Shown here in pieces: positions 1-10,753 of a DNA stretch of 64,000 nt. How positions within the stretch are numbered: the first letter of the stretch is position 1; the number at the start of each line of letters is the position of its first letter. The notes under the pieces are model-generated. The model ran no database searches and had not been told where the DNA came from. It saw nothing but the letters and a program-made list of their open reading frames with translations. Made by a program: the position numbers and the translations under genes. The stretch covers positions 124,001 through 188,000 of the forward strand of contig NZ_AUEC01000010.1 of the NCBI RefSeq assembly GCF_000425785.1, given 5' to 3'. This stretch comes from Pseudomonas taiwanensis DSM 21245. GTDB lineage: Bacteria > Pseudomonadota > Gammaproteobacteria > Pseudomonadales > Pseudomonadaceae.

Positions 1-1044
1 TGGCGTTTCCGTCTGCCAGCCTTCCCTCAGTAATTCGTGATCTACACAGGTGATGAACACCTGGCAGCGTAATTCTTCAAGCAAGCGGCATAGCGCGCGG
101 CGATGCTGCTCATCCAGCTCGGATGGCAAGTCATCCACGAGATAAATACAGTGACCGCGGCGAGCCTGACTCACGAGATGGCCTTGTGCTATGCGCAATG
201 CGCACACCACAAGCTTCTGTTGCCCCCGCGACAAAATGTCGGCCGCGTTATTGGCAGCCAATCGCAGACGCAGATCAGCACGTTGTGGGCCGGCCTGGGT
301 ATGGCCCATTTGCTGATCTCGAAGAAGAGAAGAAGCGAGAACTTCATTGAGTTCGCGGTCTTTGTCCCAGCCTCGGTAGTAGCTCAGGGTTAACCCGTCC
401 AGCTCGACCAGTTCGCTCAGGGTTCGCTCGAAGACAGGCTTCAAGGCCTTGATGTAGTTGCGACGGTATTCATCTATTTCCGCGCTGGCCAGGCACATTT
501 CCCGGTCCCAGGCGGCTTGCGAAGCTGCGTCAAGTGTACCATGACGCAACCATGAGTTCCGCTGCCGCAGCGCCTTCTGCAGACGCTGCCAAGCTGCCAT
601 GAAGCGTGGTTCCACGTGAAACACGCCCCAGTCCAGAAACTGCCGGCGGATCTTCGGAGCACCTTCGAGCAGCCTAAAACTGTCGGGGTTGATCAATTGC
701 AGTGGCAAGAGCTCGGCAAGCTGAGCCGTACTCTTGGCATTCTGCCCATCGATGCGAATGGTGAACTCCCCGTGCCGATCACGGGATATCCCCAGGTTAC
801 TGGTGCCACCTTCCGTCAGCTCGACTTCGCCAAACACCGTGCAAGTGGGCTGTTCGTACTGGATGACCGGGTTGAGCCGGGTACTACGAAACGAGCGCGC
901 CAGTCCAAGCAAATGCACGGCTTCAAGCACGCTGGTTTTGCCGCTGCCGTTGGTGCCGTAAAGGATATTGATGCGTGGGGAAGGTGAGAGGGTCACCGGG
1001 TGCAGGTTGCGCACCGCGGTGACCATGATACGTCGAAGGGACAT
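1..1044 (-). CDS. recF: DNA replication/repair protein RecF (3' end cut by window)
   Basis: RecF is an SMC-like ATPase that loads RecA at gaps through RecFOR. The ATG at 1044 opens a frame that stays open to position 1, giving 348 codons of a protein that is usually about 365 residues, so only the last few residues lie outside the window. The Walker A motif GTNGSGKT falls at residues 30-37. Near the visible end is the Walker B-like segment [11 protein letters not shown]. The gene starts 14 bases after the dnaN stop, in the usual dnaA-dnaN-recF-gyrB operon order, so gyrB would be expected to the left of position 1. A parS-like sequence lies inside the gene at 608-623. Identification is firm; only the C-terminus is unseen. 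Confidence 0.96.
   Translation of the reverse strand, partial: MSLRRIMVTAVRNLHPVTLSPSPRINILYGTNGSGKTSVLEAVHLLGLARSFRSTRLNPVIQYEQPTCTVFGEVELTEGGTSNLGISRDRHGEFTIRIDGQNAKSTAQLAELLPLQLINPDSFRLLEGAPKIRRQFLDWGVFHVEPRFMAAWQRLQKALRQRNSWLRHGTLDAASQAAWDREMCLASAEIDEYRRNYIKALKPVFERTLSELVELDGLTLSYYRGWDKDRELNEVLASSLLRDQQMGHTQAGPQRADLRLRLAANNAADILSRGQQKLVVCALRIAQGHLVSQARRGHCIYLVDDLPSELDEQHRRALCRLLEELRCQVFITCVDHELLREGWQTETP
608..623. promoter_or_regulatory. parS-like ParB binding site inside recF
   Basis: The 16-mer GGTTCCACGTGAAACA matches 14 of 16 positions of either Pseudomonas-type TGTTCCACGTGGAACA or Bacillus-type TGTTTCACGTGAAACA. It lies about 3.3 kb from oriC, and parA/parB are in this window at 11.4-13.1 kb. 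Pseudomonas parS sites are known to cluster near the origin. Binding is inferred from sequence only. Confidence 0.6.
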
Positions 1045-1058
1045 TGGGCCTGCTACGT

Positions 1059-2162
1059 TTACAGACGCATCGGCATGACAACGTAGGACGAGTCGTCATT
1101 GCCGGCTTCCTGCAGCAGGGCACTGCTGTTGGAGTCGGACAGAATCAGGCGGACCTGTTCAGTCGTCATCACACCCAGCACGTCCAGCAGGTAGCTGACG
1201 TTGAAACCGATTTCCAGCGAGCTGCCGTCGTAGTCGACGCTGATTTCTTCTTCAGCTTCTTCCTGCTCAGGGTTGTTGGCCTGAATCTTCAGTTGGCCAG
1301 CGGCCAGTTGCAGGCGAATACCGCGGTACTTCTCGTTGGACAAGATCGCAGTACGGCTGAACGCTTCACGCAGCGCCTGGCGATCGCCGATAACCAACTT
1401 GTCCCCCCCCTTGGGCAGGACGCGTTCGTAGTCAGGGAACTTGCCGTCGACCAGCTTGGAGGTGAAGGTGAACTCGCCGGTCGTCGCACGGATGTGGTGC
1501 TGACCGAGGACGATGCTGACCATGCCTTCCGGCTCGGTCAGCAAACGCGCCAGCTCAAGGATACCCTTGCGTGGCACGATCACCTGGTGGCGGTCGGCCT
1601 GTTCGATCGGTGCACTCATCGCGCACATCGCCAGACGGTGGCCATCGGTCGCGACAGCACGCAGCGTACCGCTGGATACCTCCAGCAGCATACCGTTGAG
1701 GTAGTAGCGCACATCCTGCTGAGCCATGGCGAAACTGGTGCGCTCGATCAGGCGGCGCAGCTTGCTTTGCTCCAGGTTGCAGGTCAGCGAGCCTGGGCCT
1801 TCTTCCACGGTCGGGAAGTCGTTGGCCGGCAGGGTCGACAGGGTGAAGCGGCTGCGGCCGGCCTTTACCAACAGTTTCTGTTCGTCGACTTTGATATCGA
1901 TCAGGGCATCGTTCGGCAGGCTTTTGCAAATGTCCATCAGCTTGCGCGCTGGAACAGTGATTTCGCCAGGCTCAGCCGAGTCTTCCAGTTGCACGCGGCC
2001 TACCAGTTCGACTTCCAGGTCGGTACCCGTCAACGAAAGCTGCTGGCCTTGCACGACCAGCAGAACGTTGGACAGGACCGGCAAGGTCTGACGGCGCTCG
2101 ACGACACCGGCGACCAGTTGCAGGGGTTTCAACAGGGCTTCGCGTTGAATGGTGAAATGCAT
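1059..2162 (-). CDS. dnaN: DNA polymerase III beta subunit (sliding clamp)
   Basis: This gene encodes the ring-shaped clamp that tethers DNA polymerase III to DNA. It has 367 residues, the normal length, starts [19 protein letters not shown] and ends with the conserved C-terminal VVMPMRL that forms part of the protein-binding pocket. The three repeated clamp folds span the whole length. It lies between dnaA (41 bases upstream) and recF (14 bases downstream) in the same orientation, which fits one dnaA-dnaN-recF transcript. No unusual features were seen. Confidence 0.98.
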   Translation of the reverse strand: MHFTIQREALLKPLQLVAGVVERRQTLPVLSNVLLVVQGQQLSLTGTDLEVELVGRVQLEDSAEPGEITVPARKLMDICKSLPNDALIDIKVDEQKLLVKAGRSRFTLSTLPANDFPTVEEGPGSLTCNLEQSKLRRLIERTSFAMAQQDVRYYLNGMLLEVSSGTLRAVATDGHRLAMCAMSAPIEQADRHQVIVPRKGILELARLLTEPEGMVSIVLGQHHIRATTGEFTFTSKLVDGKFPDYERVLPKGGDKLVIGDRQALREAFSRTAILSNEKYRGIRLQLAAGQLKIQANNPEQEEAEEEISVDYDGSSLEIGFNVSYLLDVLGVMTTEQVRLILSDSNSSALLQEAGNDDSSYVVMPMRL

Positions 2163-2202
2163 GGTCTAGTCCCTTGCCTTCAAATAGCTGCGCTGACGGC
2201 CA

Positions 2203-3735
2203 TCAGGTCGTCAGCGTCCGCAGCAGGTTCTTGTAGTCCTCGCGGATGTCCGCGTCGGATTCCTTCAATTCGTTGATCTTGCGGCAGGCGTGCAACACGG
2301 TGGTATGGTCCCGGCCACCAAACATATCGCCGATTTCCGGCAGACTGTGATTGGTCAGCTCCTTGGACAAGGCCATGGCCACCTGACGCGGACGTGCAAC
2401 AGAGCGCGATCGGCGTTTGGACAACAAATCGGCGATCTTGATCTTGTAGTACTCGGCAACGGTACGCTGAATGTTATCCACACTGACCAGCTTGTCCTGC
2501 AGCGCCAGCAGGTCTTTCAGCGACTCGCGAATCAGTTCGATGGTGATGTCGCGACCCATGAAGTGCGAGTGAGCGATCACACGCTTGAGGGCACCTTCGA
2601 GTTCACGCACGTTGGAGCGGATACGCTGGGCAATGAAGAAAGCTGCATCGTGTGGCAGCTCGACCTTCGCCTGGTCGGCCTTCTTCATCAAGATGGCCAC
2701 GCGTGTTTCAAGCTCCGGCGGCTCGACCGCCACGGTCAGCCCCCAACCGAAGCGCGACTTCAAGCGTTCTTCCAGGCCCTCGATCTCCTTGGGGTAACGG
2801 TCGCTGGTCAGAATCACCTGCTGGCCGCCTTCAAGCAGAGCGTTGAAGGTGTGGAAAAACTCCTCTTGAGATCGCTCCTTGCGGGCAAAGAACTGGATGT
2901 CATCGATGAGCAGTGCGTCCACCGACCGGTAGAAGCGCTTGAACTCGTTGATGGCGTTCAGCTGCAACGCCTTGACCATGTCGGCGACGAACCGCTCGGA
3001 ATGCAGGTAGACGACCTTGGCATTCGGATTCTTCTTCAACAGGTGGTTACCCACAGCATGCATGAGGTGGGTCTTACCCAAACCCACGCCGCCATAAAGG
3101 AAGAGAGGGTTGTAGCCATGCTTGGGATTGTCCGCGACCTGCCAGGCAGCTGCGCGGGCCAATTGGTTGGACTTACCTTCGACAAAGGTTTCGAAGGTAA
3201 AGGTGCGGTTCAGATAGCTGGTGTGCTTGAGCGCACCTTCGACCTGGACGGTACGTTGCTCGGTTCGACCTGCCGCTGCCGGTGCTGGCGACGCGTCACC
3301 CATTCCGTCGTAAGTGTCACGTGAGGACGACTCAGCCAGTTCATTGACCGCGACCGATTCAACCACGGTTGCGCTGATCGGTTCGGCAATGGGAGCAACC
3401 GGTGCTGACTGTTGCGCATGGTTCTGCGCGATGGACGCGGCAACGGCGGCACTGACAGGTGCGTTAGGCGCAGCCCGGGGGGCGGAGCTGCGACGGCTGC
3501 CTATTAATAAGGAAAGGGCAGGCGCAATACCGTTGCCTTGCTCACCCAGGAGTTCGAGCAGGCGGCCCAGGTACTTTTCATTGACCCAATCGAGAACGAA
3601 ACGGTTAGGCGCATAGACGCGCAACTCGTCGCCTTCGGCTTCGACCTGTAGCGGACGGATCCAGGTGTTGAATTGCTGGGCAGGCAGTTCATCGCGCAAA
3701 AGCTCTACGCACTGCTGCCAAAGTTCCACTGACAC
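2203..3735 (-). CDS. dnaA: Chromosomal replication initiator DnaA
   Basis: DnaA binds DnaA boxes in oriC and melts the origin. The chosen start is GTG at 3735, giving 510 residues beginning MSVELWQQC, because an AGGGGA ribosome site precedes it. A longer in-frame ORF exists to 3858, but it would run through a DnaA box and has no family-like sequence. Domains in order: domain I (1-80); an Ala/Pro-rich linker (about 85-165); AAA+ ATPase with Walker A GGVGLGKT (215-222) and Walker B LLIDDI (275-280); and the DNA-binding domain IV signature starting [15 protein letters not shown] at residue 473. A DnaA box at 3804-3812 just upstream suggests autoregulation. Confidence 0.97.
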   Translation of the reverse strand: MSVELWQQCVELLRDELPAQQFNTWIRPLQVEAEGDELRVYAPNRFVLDWVNEKYLGRLLELLGEQGNGIAPALSLLIGSRRSSAPRAAPNAPVSAAVAASIAQNHAQQSAPVAPIAEPISATVVESVAVNELAESSSRDTYDGMGDASPAPAAAGRTEQRTVQVEGALKHTSYLNRTFTFETFVEGKSNQLARAAAWQVADNPKHGYNPLFLYGGVGLGKTHLMHAVGNHLLKKNPNAKVVYLHSERFVADMVKALQLNAINEFKRFYRSVDALLIDDIQFFARKERSQEEFFHTFNALLEGGQQVILTSDRYPKEIEGLEERLKSRFGWGLTVAVEPPELETRVAILMKKADQAKVELPHDAAFFIAQRIRSNVRELEGALKRVIAHSHFMGRDITIELIRESLKDLLALQDKLVSVDNIQRTVAEYYKIKIADLLSKRRSRSVARPRQVAMALSKELTNHSLPEIGDMFGGRDHTTVLHACRKINELKESDADIREDYKNLLRTLTT

Positions 3736-4240
3736 GGATATCCCCTGAGTTGAAAGCCGGATGAGGCAAAAACAAACCGCCATTGTACCGGTCGGGCGAC
3801 CAGTTATCCACATGTGGAAACGTTCTGATCCATGCCAAAACAGCCATTTAGCGTCCAAAAAGACATTTGCCGTGTACGCATAAGCTCTGTGGATAACTAT
3901 GACTGAGGGCTATGCACAACCCTAGAGCTTAGCCTGTGGATAACACCGCTGTGGATAAACGCCGATTCAATCCACAGGTTCTGCGCACGTCCGGCACATC
4001 ATCAGCACCCGTTACCGACAGGGTTAAAGTTTTCTGTACAGCACGTCATTTCTGGCCTACAGAAGGTTATCCACAGAAGACTGCTCCCTAAAGATCTATA
4101 AGTTCTTCAGAAAAGCTTTTTATATGTCTCTTCTTTTTTTCATGTTGAGCTTCCGTTCAGTGATCTGTCCAGCCACCCACGGGTGCTCCACTCGTGGGCA
4201 TCAGCCGACGCTCCACCTATAAGGAAAGGCTGGTTGGAAA
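3736..4240. other. Chromosomal origin of replication (oriC)
   Basis: This non-coding gap between dnaA and rpmH is the known origin site in Pseudomonas. It contains five perfect TTATCCACA DnaA boxes: 3804-3812 (+), 3888-3896 (-), 3935-3943 (-), 3950-3958 (-) and 4067-4075 (+). The third and fourth are 15 bp apart start to start. A near-match, AATCCACA, lies at about 3969-3976. From about 4088 to 4141 the sequence turns AT-rich with long T and A runs, which is the likely unwinding element next to the last box. The assignment rests on gene context and box density; strand opening was not tested. Confidence 0.93.
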
Positions 4241-4269
4241 TTGACCTATTGGCTTGCTTTCTCTAGAAT
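4241..4269 (+). promoter_or_regulatory. Sigma-70 promoter for rpmH-rnpA
   Basis: A -35 TTGACC (4241-4246) and a -10 TAGAAT (4264-4269) are separated by 17 bases, about 60 bases before the rpmH start. This is a strong consensus-like housekeeping promoter facing away from oriC. Confidence 0.75.
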
Positions 4270-4330
4270 CGCCGATCTCTTAAAAAGGGGGCCATTCCGG
4301 CCCGTTGTCGACAAACCCAGGTAACACGCC

Positions 4331-4465
4331 ATGAAACGTACTTTCCAACCAAGCACCATCAAGCGCGCGCGCACCCACGGCTTCCGTGCCCGTATGGCTA
4401 CCAAGAACGGCCGCGCTGTTCTGTCGCGTCGTCGTGCCAAAGGCCGTAAGCGTCTGGCAATTTGA
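4331..4465 (+). CDS. rpmH: 50S ribosomal protein L34
   Basis: This gene encodes the 44-residue large-subunit protein L34, [20 protein letters not shown]... ending KGRKRLAI. It is very basic and matches the family over its full length. It is the first gene to the right of oriC and is followed 13 bases later by rnpA, the classic rpmH-rnpA pair. The promoter at 4241-4269 drives it. Confidence 0.98.
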   Translation: MKRTFQPSTIKRARTHGFRARMATKNGRAVLSRRRAKGRKRLAI

Positions 4466-4478
4466 TCTTTCGGCACAG

Positions 4479-4883
4479 GTGGTGAGTCAGGACTTCAGTC
4501 GGGATAAGCGACTGCTTACACCCCGGCATTTCAAAGCGGTCTTCGACTCCCCAACCGGCAAGGTTCCAGGGAAAAACCTGCTGATCCTTGCTCGCGAGAA
4601 CGGACTCGATCACCCGCGCCTAGGCCTGGTGATTGGCAAGAAGAGCGTCAAGCTCGCCGTTCAACGCAATCGCCTCAAGCGCTTGATGCGCGATTCCTTC
4701 CGTCTGAACCAGCAGATGCTCGCTGGCTTGGACATCGTGATCGTCGCGCGCAAGGGATTGGGTGAGATAGATAACCCGGAATTGCACCAACACTTTGGCA
4801 AGCTCTGGAAGCGCCTGGCACGCAGCCGGCCATCTCCAGCGCGAAACGCCGATTCCGTAGGGGTAGACAGTCAAGATGCGTAA
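4479..4883 (+). CDS. rnpA: Ribonuclease P protein component
   Basis: RnpA is the basic protein cofactor of RNase P, which matures tRNA 5' ends. The chosen start is GTG at 4479 (134 residues, beginning [18 protein letters not shown]), with a second GTG directly after it at 4482. A longer reading frame from 4386 overlaps rpmH and is not credible. The family signature appears as [29 protein letters not shown], with the RNR motif. The 3' end overlaps yidD by 8 bases, implying coupled translation. Confidence 0.95.
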   Translation: MVSQDFSRDKRLLTPRHFKAVFDSPTGKVPGKNLLILARENGLDHPRLGLVIGKKSVKLAVQRNRLKRLMRDSFRLNQQMLAGLDIVIVARKGLGEIDNPELHQHFGKLWKRLARSRPSPARNADSVGVDSQDA

Positions 4884-5121
4884 ACTGGCACTCGTTCCGA
4901 TCCAGTTTTACCGTTACGCCATTAGTCCTCTGATGGCCAGTCACTGTCGTTTCTACCCCAGTTGCTCCCATTACGCTTATGAAGCCATCGAAAATCATGG
5001 CCTCGTACGTGGTGGGTGGCTAGCCGTTCGTCGCCTGGGGCGTTGTCATCCGTGGAACGACGGTGGTTTCGATCCCGTTCCCCCCGCTCCTTCCTCCCGA
5101 ACTTCTTCGATAGCCGAGTAA
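4876..5121 (+). CDS. yidD: Membrane protein insertion efficiency factor YidD
   Basis: YidD is a small membrane-associated protein that assists YidC-dependent insertion. It has 81 residues with the family hallmark [15 protein letters not shown] (two conserved cysteines), then [15 protein letters not shown] and GGFDPVP. It sits between rnpA (8-base overlap) and yidC (2-base gap), the normal order. Confidence 0.96.
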   Translation: MRKLALVPIQFYRYAISPLMASHCRFYPSCSHYAYEAIENHGLVRGGWLAVRRLGRCHPWNDGGFDPVPPAPSSRTSSIAE

Positions 5122-5123
5122 TC

Positions 5124-6806
5124 ATGGATATTAAACGCACGATCCTGATCGTCGCCCTGGCAATCGTGTCCTACGTCATGGTCCTCAAATGGAACCAGGA
5201 CTATGGCCAGGCAGCCCTGCCGACTCAGAATACTGCTGCCAGCACTACCGCTCCGGCCTTGCCGGATGGCGTACCGGCCGGAAACGCTGGCGCCAGCGCC
5301 GATGTGCCAAGCGCCAATGCCGAATCGACCCCTGCCGAACTGGCGCCGGTCGCGGTCAGCAAGGACCTGATCCGGGTCAAGACCGACGTTCTGGAACTGG
5401 CTATCGACCCAGTGGGTGGCGACATCGTCCAACTGACCCTGCCGAAGTACCCACGTCGTCAGGACCATCCGGACATTCCATTCCAGCTGTTCGACAATGG
5501 TGGCGAGCGCGTCTACCTGGCCCAAAGCGGTCTGACCGGCGTCAACGGTCCGGATGCACACCCAGCCGGTCGTCCTCTGTACGCCACCGAGCAGAAGAGC
5601 TACCAGCTGGCCGATGGTCAGGAACAACTGGTGGTCGACCTGAAGTTCAGTGACAACGGTGTCAACTACATCAAGCGCTTCAGCTTCAAGCGCGGTGAAT
5701 ATGACCTGAACGTCACCTACCTGATCGACAACCAGAGCGGCCAGGCCTGGAGCGGCAACATGTTTGCCCAGCTCAAGCGCGACGCCAGCTCGGATCCATC
5801 GTCGAGCACCGCCACCGGTACCGCCACCTACCTGGGTGCCGCCCTGTGGACAGCTTCCGAGCCGTACAAAAAGGTGTCCATGAAGGACATCGACAAAGGT
5901 AGTTTGAAAGAAAATGTGTCCGGCGGCTGGGTCGCCTGGCTGCAGCACTACTTCGTCACCGCCTGGATCCCGGCCAAGTCGGACAACAATGTCGTCCAGA
6001 CCCGCAAGGACAGCCAAGGCAACTACATCATCGGCTACACCGGCCCGGCAATCAGCGTTCCAGCTGGTGGCAAGGTCGAAACCAGCGCCATGCTGTATGC
6101 CGGTCCGAAGATCCAGTCCAAGCTCAAGGAGTTGTCCCCAGGCCTGGAACTGACCGTCGACTACGGCTTCCTGTGGTTCATTGCCCAGCCGATCTTCTGG
6201 CTGCTGCAACATATCCACAGCCTGCTGGGTAACTGGGGCTGGTCGATCATCGTTCTGACCATGCTCATCAAAGGCCTGTTCTTCCCGCTGTCGGCTGCCA
6301 GCTACCGTTCGATGGCGCGTATGCGTGCCGTTGCACCGAAGCTTGCGGCGCTGAAGGAACGCTTCGGTGACGATCGCCAGAAGATGTCCCAGGCGATGAT
6401 GGAGCTGTACAAGAAAGAGAAGATCAACCCACTGGGCGGCTGCTTGCCGATCCTGGTGCAGATGCCCGTGTTCCTGGCCCTGTACTGGGTACTGCTGGAA
6501 AGCGTCGAAATGCGCCAGGCCCCATGGATGCTGTGGATTACCGACCTGTCGATCAAGGATCCGTTCTTCATCCTGCCGATCATCATGGGCGCCACCATGT
6601 TCATCCAACAGCGTCTGAACCCGACGCCGCCGGATCCGATGCAGGCCAAGGTTATGAAAATGATGCCAATCATCTTCACCTTCTTCTTCCTGTGGTTCCC
6701 GGCTGGTCTGGTGCTGTACTGGGTTGTGAACAACTGCCTGTCGATCGCACAGCAGTGGTACATCACTCGCAGCATCGAAGCAGCAACCAAGAAAGCTGCT
6801 GCTTGA
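5124..6806 (+). CDS. yidC: Membrane protein insertase YidC
   Basis: YidC inserts and folds inner-membrane proteins with or without SecYEG. The ATG at 5124 gives 560 residues, beginning MDIKRTILIVALAIVSYVMVLKW (the first membrane segment). An in-frame extension back to 5016 overlaps yidD and is rejected. After the N-terminal anchor come an Ala/Pro/Ser-rich linker (about 35-75), the large periplasmic domain (about 80-345), and the conserved C-terminal Oxa1-like core with about five helices, including NPLGGCLPILVQMPVFLALYWVL. Among its clients in other bacteria is ATP synthase subunit c, whose gene atpE is also in this window. Confidence 0.97.
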   Translation: MDIKRTILIVALAIVSYVMVLKWNQDYGQAALPTQNTAASTTAPALPDGVPAGNAGASADVPSANAESTPAELAPVAVSKDLIRVKTDVLELAIDPVGGDIVQLTLPKYPRRQDHPDIPFQLFDNGGERVYLAQSGLTGVNGPDAHPAGRPLYATEQKSYQLADGQEQLVVDLKFSDNGVNYIKRFSFKRGEYDLNVTYLIDNQSGQAWSGNMFAQLKRDASSDPSSSTATGTATYLGAALWTASEPYKKVSMKDIDKGSLKENVSGGWVAWLQHYFVTAWIPAKSDNNVVQTRKDSQGNYIIGYTGPAISVPAGGKVETSAMLYAGPKIQSKLKELSPGLELTVDYGFLWFIAQPIFWLLQHIHSLLGNWGWSIIVLTMLIKGLFFPLSAASYRSMARMRAVAPKLAALKERFGDDRQKMSQAMMELYKKEKINPLGGCLPILVQMPVFLALYWVLLESVEMRQAPWMLWITDLSIKDPFFILPIIMGATMFIQQRLNPTPPDPMQAKVMKMMPIIFTFFFLWFPAGLVLYWVVNNCLSIAQQWYITRSIEAATKKAAA

Positions 6807-6831
6807 CGGGCTACTGAGCTAGCCTGTGAAT

Positions 6832-6857
6832 AAAAACGCCCCCTCGGGGGCGTTTTT
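6832..6857 (+). terminator. Rho-independent terminator after yidC
   Basis: A perfect stem, ACGCCCCC-tc-GGGGGCGT, is flanked by A and T runs. It ends the rpmH-rnpA-yidD-yidC transcript 25 bases after the yidC stop. Confidence 0.9.
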
Positions 6858-6892
6858 GCTATCTGTCGTATTCGTCCTAGAGGCTTTCGAGC

Positions 6893-8263
6893 ATGAACAC
6901 TGTGCGTGAAACCATCGCTGCCATCGCCACTGCCCAGGGCCGTGGCGGGGTAGGTATCGTCAGGCTGTCCGGGCCGTTGGCCGCCAAGGCTGGCCAAATG
7001 ATCACCGGGCGTACACTGACACCACGCCACGCCCATTACGGTCCATTCCGCGACGAGGATGGGTTGGTGCTGGACGAGGGCATTGCGCTGTTCTTCCCTG
7101 GGCCGAATTCCTTCACCGGTGAGGATGTGCTCGAGTTGCAGGGGCATGGTGGCCCGGTGGTGCTGGACATGCTGCTCCAGCGCTGCGTGCAGGTGGGTTG
7201 CCGTTTAGCGCGCCCAGGGGAGTTCAGCGAACGGGCATTTCTCAATGACAAGCTCGACCTGGCTCAGGCCGAAGCGATTGCCGACCTGATCGAAGCCAGC
7301 TCCAGCCAGGCCGCACGCAATGCCTTGCGCTCTCTGCAGGGTGAATTCTCCAAACGTGTGCACAGCCTGACCGAAGCGCTGATCGCCCTGCGGATCTATG
7401 TCGAGGCGGCTATCGACTTTCCCGAGGAGGAGATCGATTTCCTCGCCGATGGCCATGTGCTGTCGATGCTCGATGCGGTGCGCAGCGAGTTGTCCACAGT
7501 GCAACGCGAGGCCGGGCAGGGCGCACTGTTGCGTGACGGCATGACGGTAGTCATCGCCGGTCGACCGAACGCTGGCAAGTCGAGCCTACTCAACCGCCTG
7601 GCTGGCAGGGAAGCCGCGATCGTGACCGATATTGCAGGCACCACTCGGGATATCCTGCGGGAACATATCCACATCGATGGTATGCCGCTGCATGTGGTCG
7701 ACACTGCCGGGTTGAGGGATACCGACGACCATGTGGAAAAAATCGGCGTGGAACGTGCTCTGAAGGCCATCGGTGAAGCGGACCGTGTCCTGTTGGTGGT
7801 GGACTCCACCGCACCCGAGGCGAACGATCCGTTTGCATTGTGGCCAGAGTTCCTCGATCAGCGGCCAGACCCCGCCAAGGTGACGCTGATCCGTAACAAG
7901 GCTGACCTCAGCGGCGAGCGGGTAGGGCTGGAGCAGTGCGACGACGGCCACGTGACGATCACCCTGAGTGCCAAGGGCGACGATCAAGGCCTGCAGATGC
8001 TGCGCGATCACCTGAAAGCGTGCATGGGCTATGAGCAGACCGCTGAAAGCGGCTTCAGCGCCCGTCGCCGGCATCTGGATGCGCTGCGTCAAGCGAGTGC
8101 ACACCTGGAACACGGGCGCGACCAACTGACATTGGCGGGGGCTGGGGAGCTGCTGGCTGAAGATTTGCGCCAGGCTCAACAGGCATTGGGTGAAATTACA
8201 GGAGCATTCAGCTCGGATGACCTGCTTGGGCGGATCTTCTCCAGTTTCTGCATCGGTAAGTAA
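6893..8263 (+). CDS. mnmE: tRNA modification GTPase MnmE
   Basis: MnmE acts with MnmG to install the carboxymethylaminomethyl group on U34 of certain tRNAs, using methylene-tetrahydrofolate and GTP. It has 456 residues. The N-terminal folate-binding domain is followed by a helical domain with the inserted G domain: G1 GRPNAGKS (223-230), [13 protein letters not shown] and the NKAD G4 motif. The protein ends with the catalytic FCIGK (452-456). Its partner mnmG lies next on the same strand, separated by an origin-like gap. Confidence 0.98.
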   Translation: MNTVRETIAAIATAQGRGGVGIVRLSGPLAAKAGQMITGRTLTPRHAHYGPFRDEDGLVLDEGIALFFPGPNSFTGEDVLELQGHGGPVVLDMLLQRCVQVGCRLARPGEFSERAFLNDKLDLAQAEAIADLIEASSSQAARNALRSLQGEFSKRVHSLTEALIALRIYVEAAIDFPEEEIDFLADGHVLSMLDAVRSELSTVQREAGQGALLRDGMTVVIAGRPNAGKSSLLNRLAGREAAIVTDIAGTTRDILREHIHIDGMPLHVVDTAGLRDTDDHVEKIGVERALKAIGEADRVLLVVDSTAPEANDPFALWPEFLDQRPDPAKVTLIRNKADLSGERVGLEQCDDGHVTITLSAKGDDQGLQMLRDHLKACMGYEQTAESGFSARRRHLDALRQASAHLEHGRDQLTLAGAGELLAEDLRQAQQALGEITGAFSSDDLLGRIFSSFCIGK

Positions 8264-8284
8264 TCCACAGCCCACATGACCAAG

Positions 8285-8312
8285 GCCGCTCCTTCTGGAG
8301 CGGCTTTTTTTT
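8285..8312 (+). terminator. Rho-independent terminator after mnmE
   Basis: A stem GCCGCTCC-ttct-GGAGCGGC is followed by eight T residues. It closes mnmE 20 bases after its stop. Confidence 0.9.
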
Positions 8313-8857
8313 GCCTGAAATTCCCCCACAGAGCCCTGTATGAGCGGGCTTTGCCCCGCGACGTGACCGTCCATCCAGCGAAATGCTCGTGGATGAGTGG
8401 TCGACTCGCGTCCCTGTCCTCGTTTTGCCTGCTCTATGCAGTACATTTTTTTCATCAACAGGCGCCACCAGGCTCCCAGGAGCTCTGTGGAAAACTCGCC
8501 TTCAGCTCCGTTGATAACCGGCATTTTTCTCTGAGGACAAACCCGCTTGTGGGTAAAGGGGCATTTAATCCACAGGCTAAATCCTGTTATCCAGAGCCCT
8601 CATGGCACTCCAGCCACAGGGTTTAATTTTCCTGTATCCAGCGTCACATATGGGGTATAGAACGTTATCCACAGAAGACCCTGTGCATAAGAATAAACAT
8701 AAAAACAAAGCTTTTTTAAATTTTTCCTCTTTGATTTCTGTTGTCTGCCATTCATCCACAGACTGATCAAAAATTGCTCAGACGGTTTCTTTAAGAGGGG
8801 TGAAGTCCCTATACTTGTCCGCTTACCTTTTCTAATCGCAAAACAGGCACGAGGTGC
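8313..8857. other. Second origin-like gap upstream of mnmG
   Basis: No credible gene lies in this stretch of about 545 bases. A REP-like palindrome (GCGGGctttgcCCCGC) is at about 8344-8360. One perfect DnaA box is at 8665-8673, with one-mismatch boxes at 8549-8557, 8566-8574, 8587-8595, 8682-8690 and 8752-8760. An A/T-rich tract follows at about 8696-8740. A -10-like TATACT at 8810-8815 with a weak -35 probably starts mnmG. In P. aeruginosa and P. putida a second autonomously replicating origin region a few kb from the dnaA origin has been reported; this gap is the best match here, but the function is inferred. Confidence 0.6.
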
Positions 8858-10753
8858 GTGGTGGATTTCCCTTCCCGTTTTGAAGTGATCGTCATCGGCG
8901 GCGGCCATGCCGGTACCGAGGCTGCGCTTGCGTCTGCACGCATGGGTGTGAAAACCCTGCTGCTGACCCATAACGTGGAAACCCTCGGTCACATGAGCTG
9001 CAACCCCGCCATTGGCGGTATCGGTAAAAGCCATCTGGTCAAAGAGATCGATGCGCTCGGCGGCGCCATGGCGCTGGCCACCGACAAGAGCGGCATTCAG
9101 TTCCGTGTGTTGAACAACCGCAAAGGGCCCGCCGTGCGTGCGACCCGTGCGCAAGCTGACCGCGCCATCTACAAGGCGGTGGTGCGCGAGATCCTGGAAA
9201 ACCAGCCGAACCTGTGGATATTCCAGCAGTCCTGCGACGACCTGATCGTCGAACAGGACCAGGTCAAAGGCGTGGTTACGCAGATGGGTCTGCGTTTCTT
9301 CGCAGAATCGGTGGTGCTGACGACCGGCACCTTCCTCGGCGGGCTTATCCACATTGGATTGCAGAACCATTCCGGTGGCCGCGCCGGCGATCCGCCCTCG
9401 ATCGCCCTGGCTCACCGCATGCGTGAACTGCCGCTGCGCGTTGGCCGCTTGAAAACCGGTACCCCACCGCGTATCGATGGGCGTTCGGTGGACTTCTCGG
9501 TGATGACCGAACAGCCAGGCGACACGCCGATTCCGGTGATGTCGTTCATGGGCAACGCTCAGATGCACCCGCGCCAGGTCAGTTGCTGGATTACCCACAC
9601 CAACGCGCGTACCCATGAGATCATTGCCTCGAACCTCGATCGTTCACCGATGTACTCGGGTGTCATCGAAGGGATCGGCCCGCGTTATTGCCCGTCGATC
9701 GAAGACAAGATCCACCGCTTCGCCGACAAGGAAAGCCACCAGGTGTTCATCGAGCCTGAAGGCTTGACCACCCATGAGCTTTATCCGAACGGTATTTCCA
9801 CCTCGCTGCCGTTCGATGTGCAGCTGGAGCTGGTGCGTTCGATCCGCGGCATGGAAAACGCACACATCGTGCGCCCGGGTTACGCCATCGAGTACGACTA
9901 CTTCGACCCGCGTGATCTGAAGTACAGTCTCGAAACCAAAGTCATCGGCGGCCTGTTCTTCGCTGGCCAGATCAACGGCACCACCGGCTACGAAGAAGCT
10001 GGCGCCCAGGGCCTGCTGGCCGGGACCAACGCGGCACTGCGTGCGCAAGGCCGTGAAAGCTGGTGCCCACGCCGTGATGAGGCATACATCGGTGTACTGG
10101 TCGACGACCTGATTACCCTCGGTACCCAAGAGCCGTACCGCATGTTCACCTCTCGCGCCGAGTACCGACTGATCCTGCGTGAAGACAACGCCGACCTACG
10201 CCTGACCGAGAAGGGCCGTGAACTCGGCTTGATCGACGACGCGCGTTGGGCCGCCTTCTGCGCCAAGCGCGATGGCATCGAGCGCGAGGAACAGCGACTG
10301 AAGTCGACTTGGGTACGACCCAACACGCCGCAAGGTCAGGCCATTGTGGATAAGTTCGGCACTCCGCTGAGCCACGAGTACAGCTTGCTGAACCTGCTGG
10401 CACGTCCGGAAATCGACTATGCCGGCCTGATTGAAGCCACCGGTGGGCAAATCATCGATCCACAAATCGCCGAGCAGGTGGAGATCAAGACCAAATACGC
10501 GGGCTACATCGACCGCCAACAGGAAGAAATCGCCCGTCTGCGGGCAAGCGAAGACACCCGCCTGCCTGTGGATATCGACTACACCACGATTTCCGGCCTG
10601 TCGAAGGAAATCCAAAGCAAGCTAGGCCAGACCCGTCCTGAAACCTTGGGCCAGGCTTCGCGTATTCCCGGTGTTACGCCGGCGGCGATTTCCCTGTTAC
10701 TGATTCATCTGAAAAAACGCGGCGCCGGCCGCGAATTGGAGCAAAGCGCTTGA
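8858..10753 (+). CDS. mnmG: tRNA uridine-5-carboxymethylaminomethyl modification enzyme MnmG (GidA)
   Basis: MnmG is the FAD- and NADH-dependent partner of MnmE in U34 tRNA modification. The length is 631 residues from GTG at 8858, or 630 from the adjacent GTG at 8861; the GAGGTG sequence at 8851-8856 leaves better spacing for the second. The N-terminal dinucleotide-binding motif is [12 protein letters not shown], followed by [24 protein letters not shown]. The C-terminal helical domain has the family ending [18 protein letters not shown]. The stop codon overlaps the rsmG start, so the two are translationally coupled. Confidence 0.97.
   Translation: MVDFPSRFEVIVIGGGHAGTEAALASARMGVKTLLLTHNVETLGHMSCNPAIGGIGKSHLVKEIDALGGAMALATDKSGIQFRVLNNRKGPAVRATRAQADRAIYKAVVREILENQPNLWIFQQSCDDLIVEQDQVKGVVTQMGLRFFAESVVLTTGTFLGGLIHIGLQNHSGGRAGDPPSIALAHRMRELPLRVGRLKTGTPPRIDGRSVDFSVMTEQPGDTPIPVMSFMGNAQMHPRQVSCWITHTNARTHEIIASNLDRSPMYSGVIEGIGPRYCPSIEDKIHRFADKESHQVFIEPEGLTTHELYPNGISTSLPFDVQLELVRSIRGMENAHIVRPGYAIEYDYFDPRDLKYSLETKVIGGLFFAGQINGTTGYEEAGAQGLLAGTNAALRAQGRESWCPRRDEAYIGVLVDDLITLGTQEPYRMFTSRAEYRLILREDNADLRLTEKGRELGLIDDARWAAFCAKRDGIEREEQRLKSTWVRPNTPQGQAIVDKFGTPLSHEYSLLNLLARPEIDYAGLIEATGGQIIDPQIAEQVEIKTKYAGYIDRQQEEIARLRASEDTRLPVDIDYTTISGLSKEIQSKLGQTRPETLGQASRIPGVTPAAISLLLIHLKKRGAGRELEQSA

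Noticed and set aside
3317..3326. CACGTG core in dnaA as a parS site
   Set aside because: The flanks do not match parS; only the six-base core is shared.
3736..3858. N-terminal extension of DnaA to 3858
   Set aside because: It would translate through the DnaA box at 3804-3812; GTG at 3735 has a good ribosome site and matches the family N-terminus.
5046..6608. A 520-codon minus-strand frame opposite yidC
   Set aside because: Shadow of yidC: no ribosome site and an unnatural composition.
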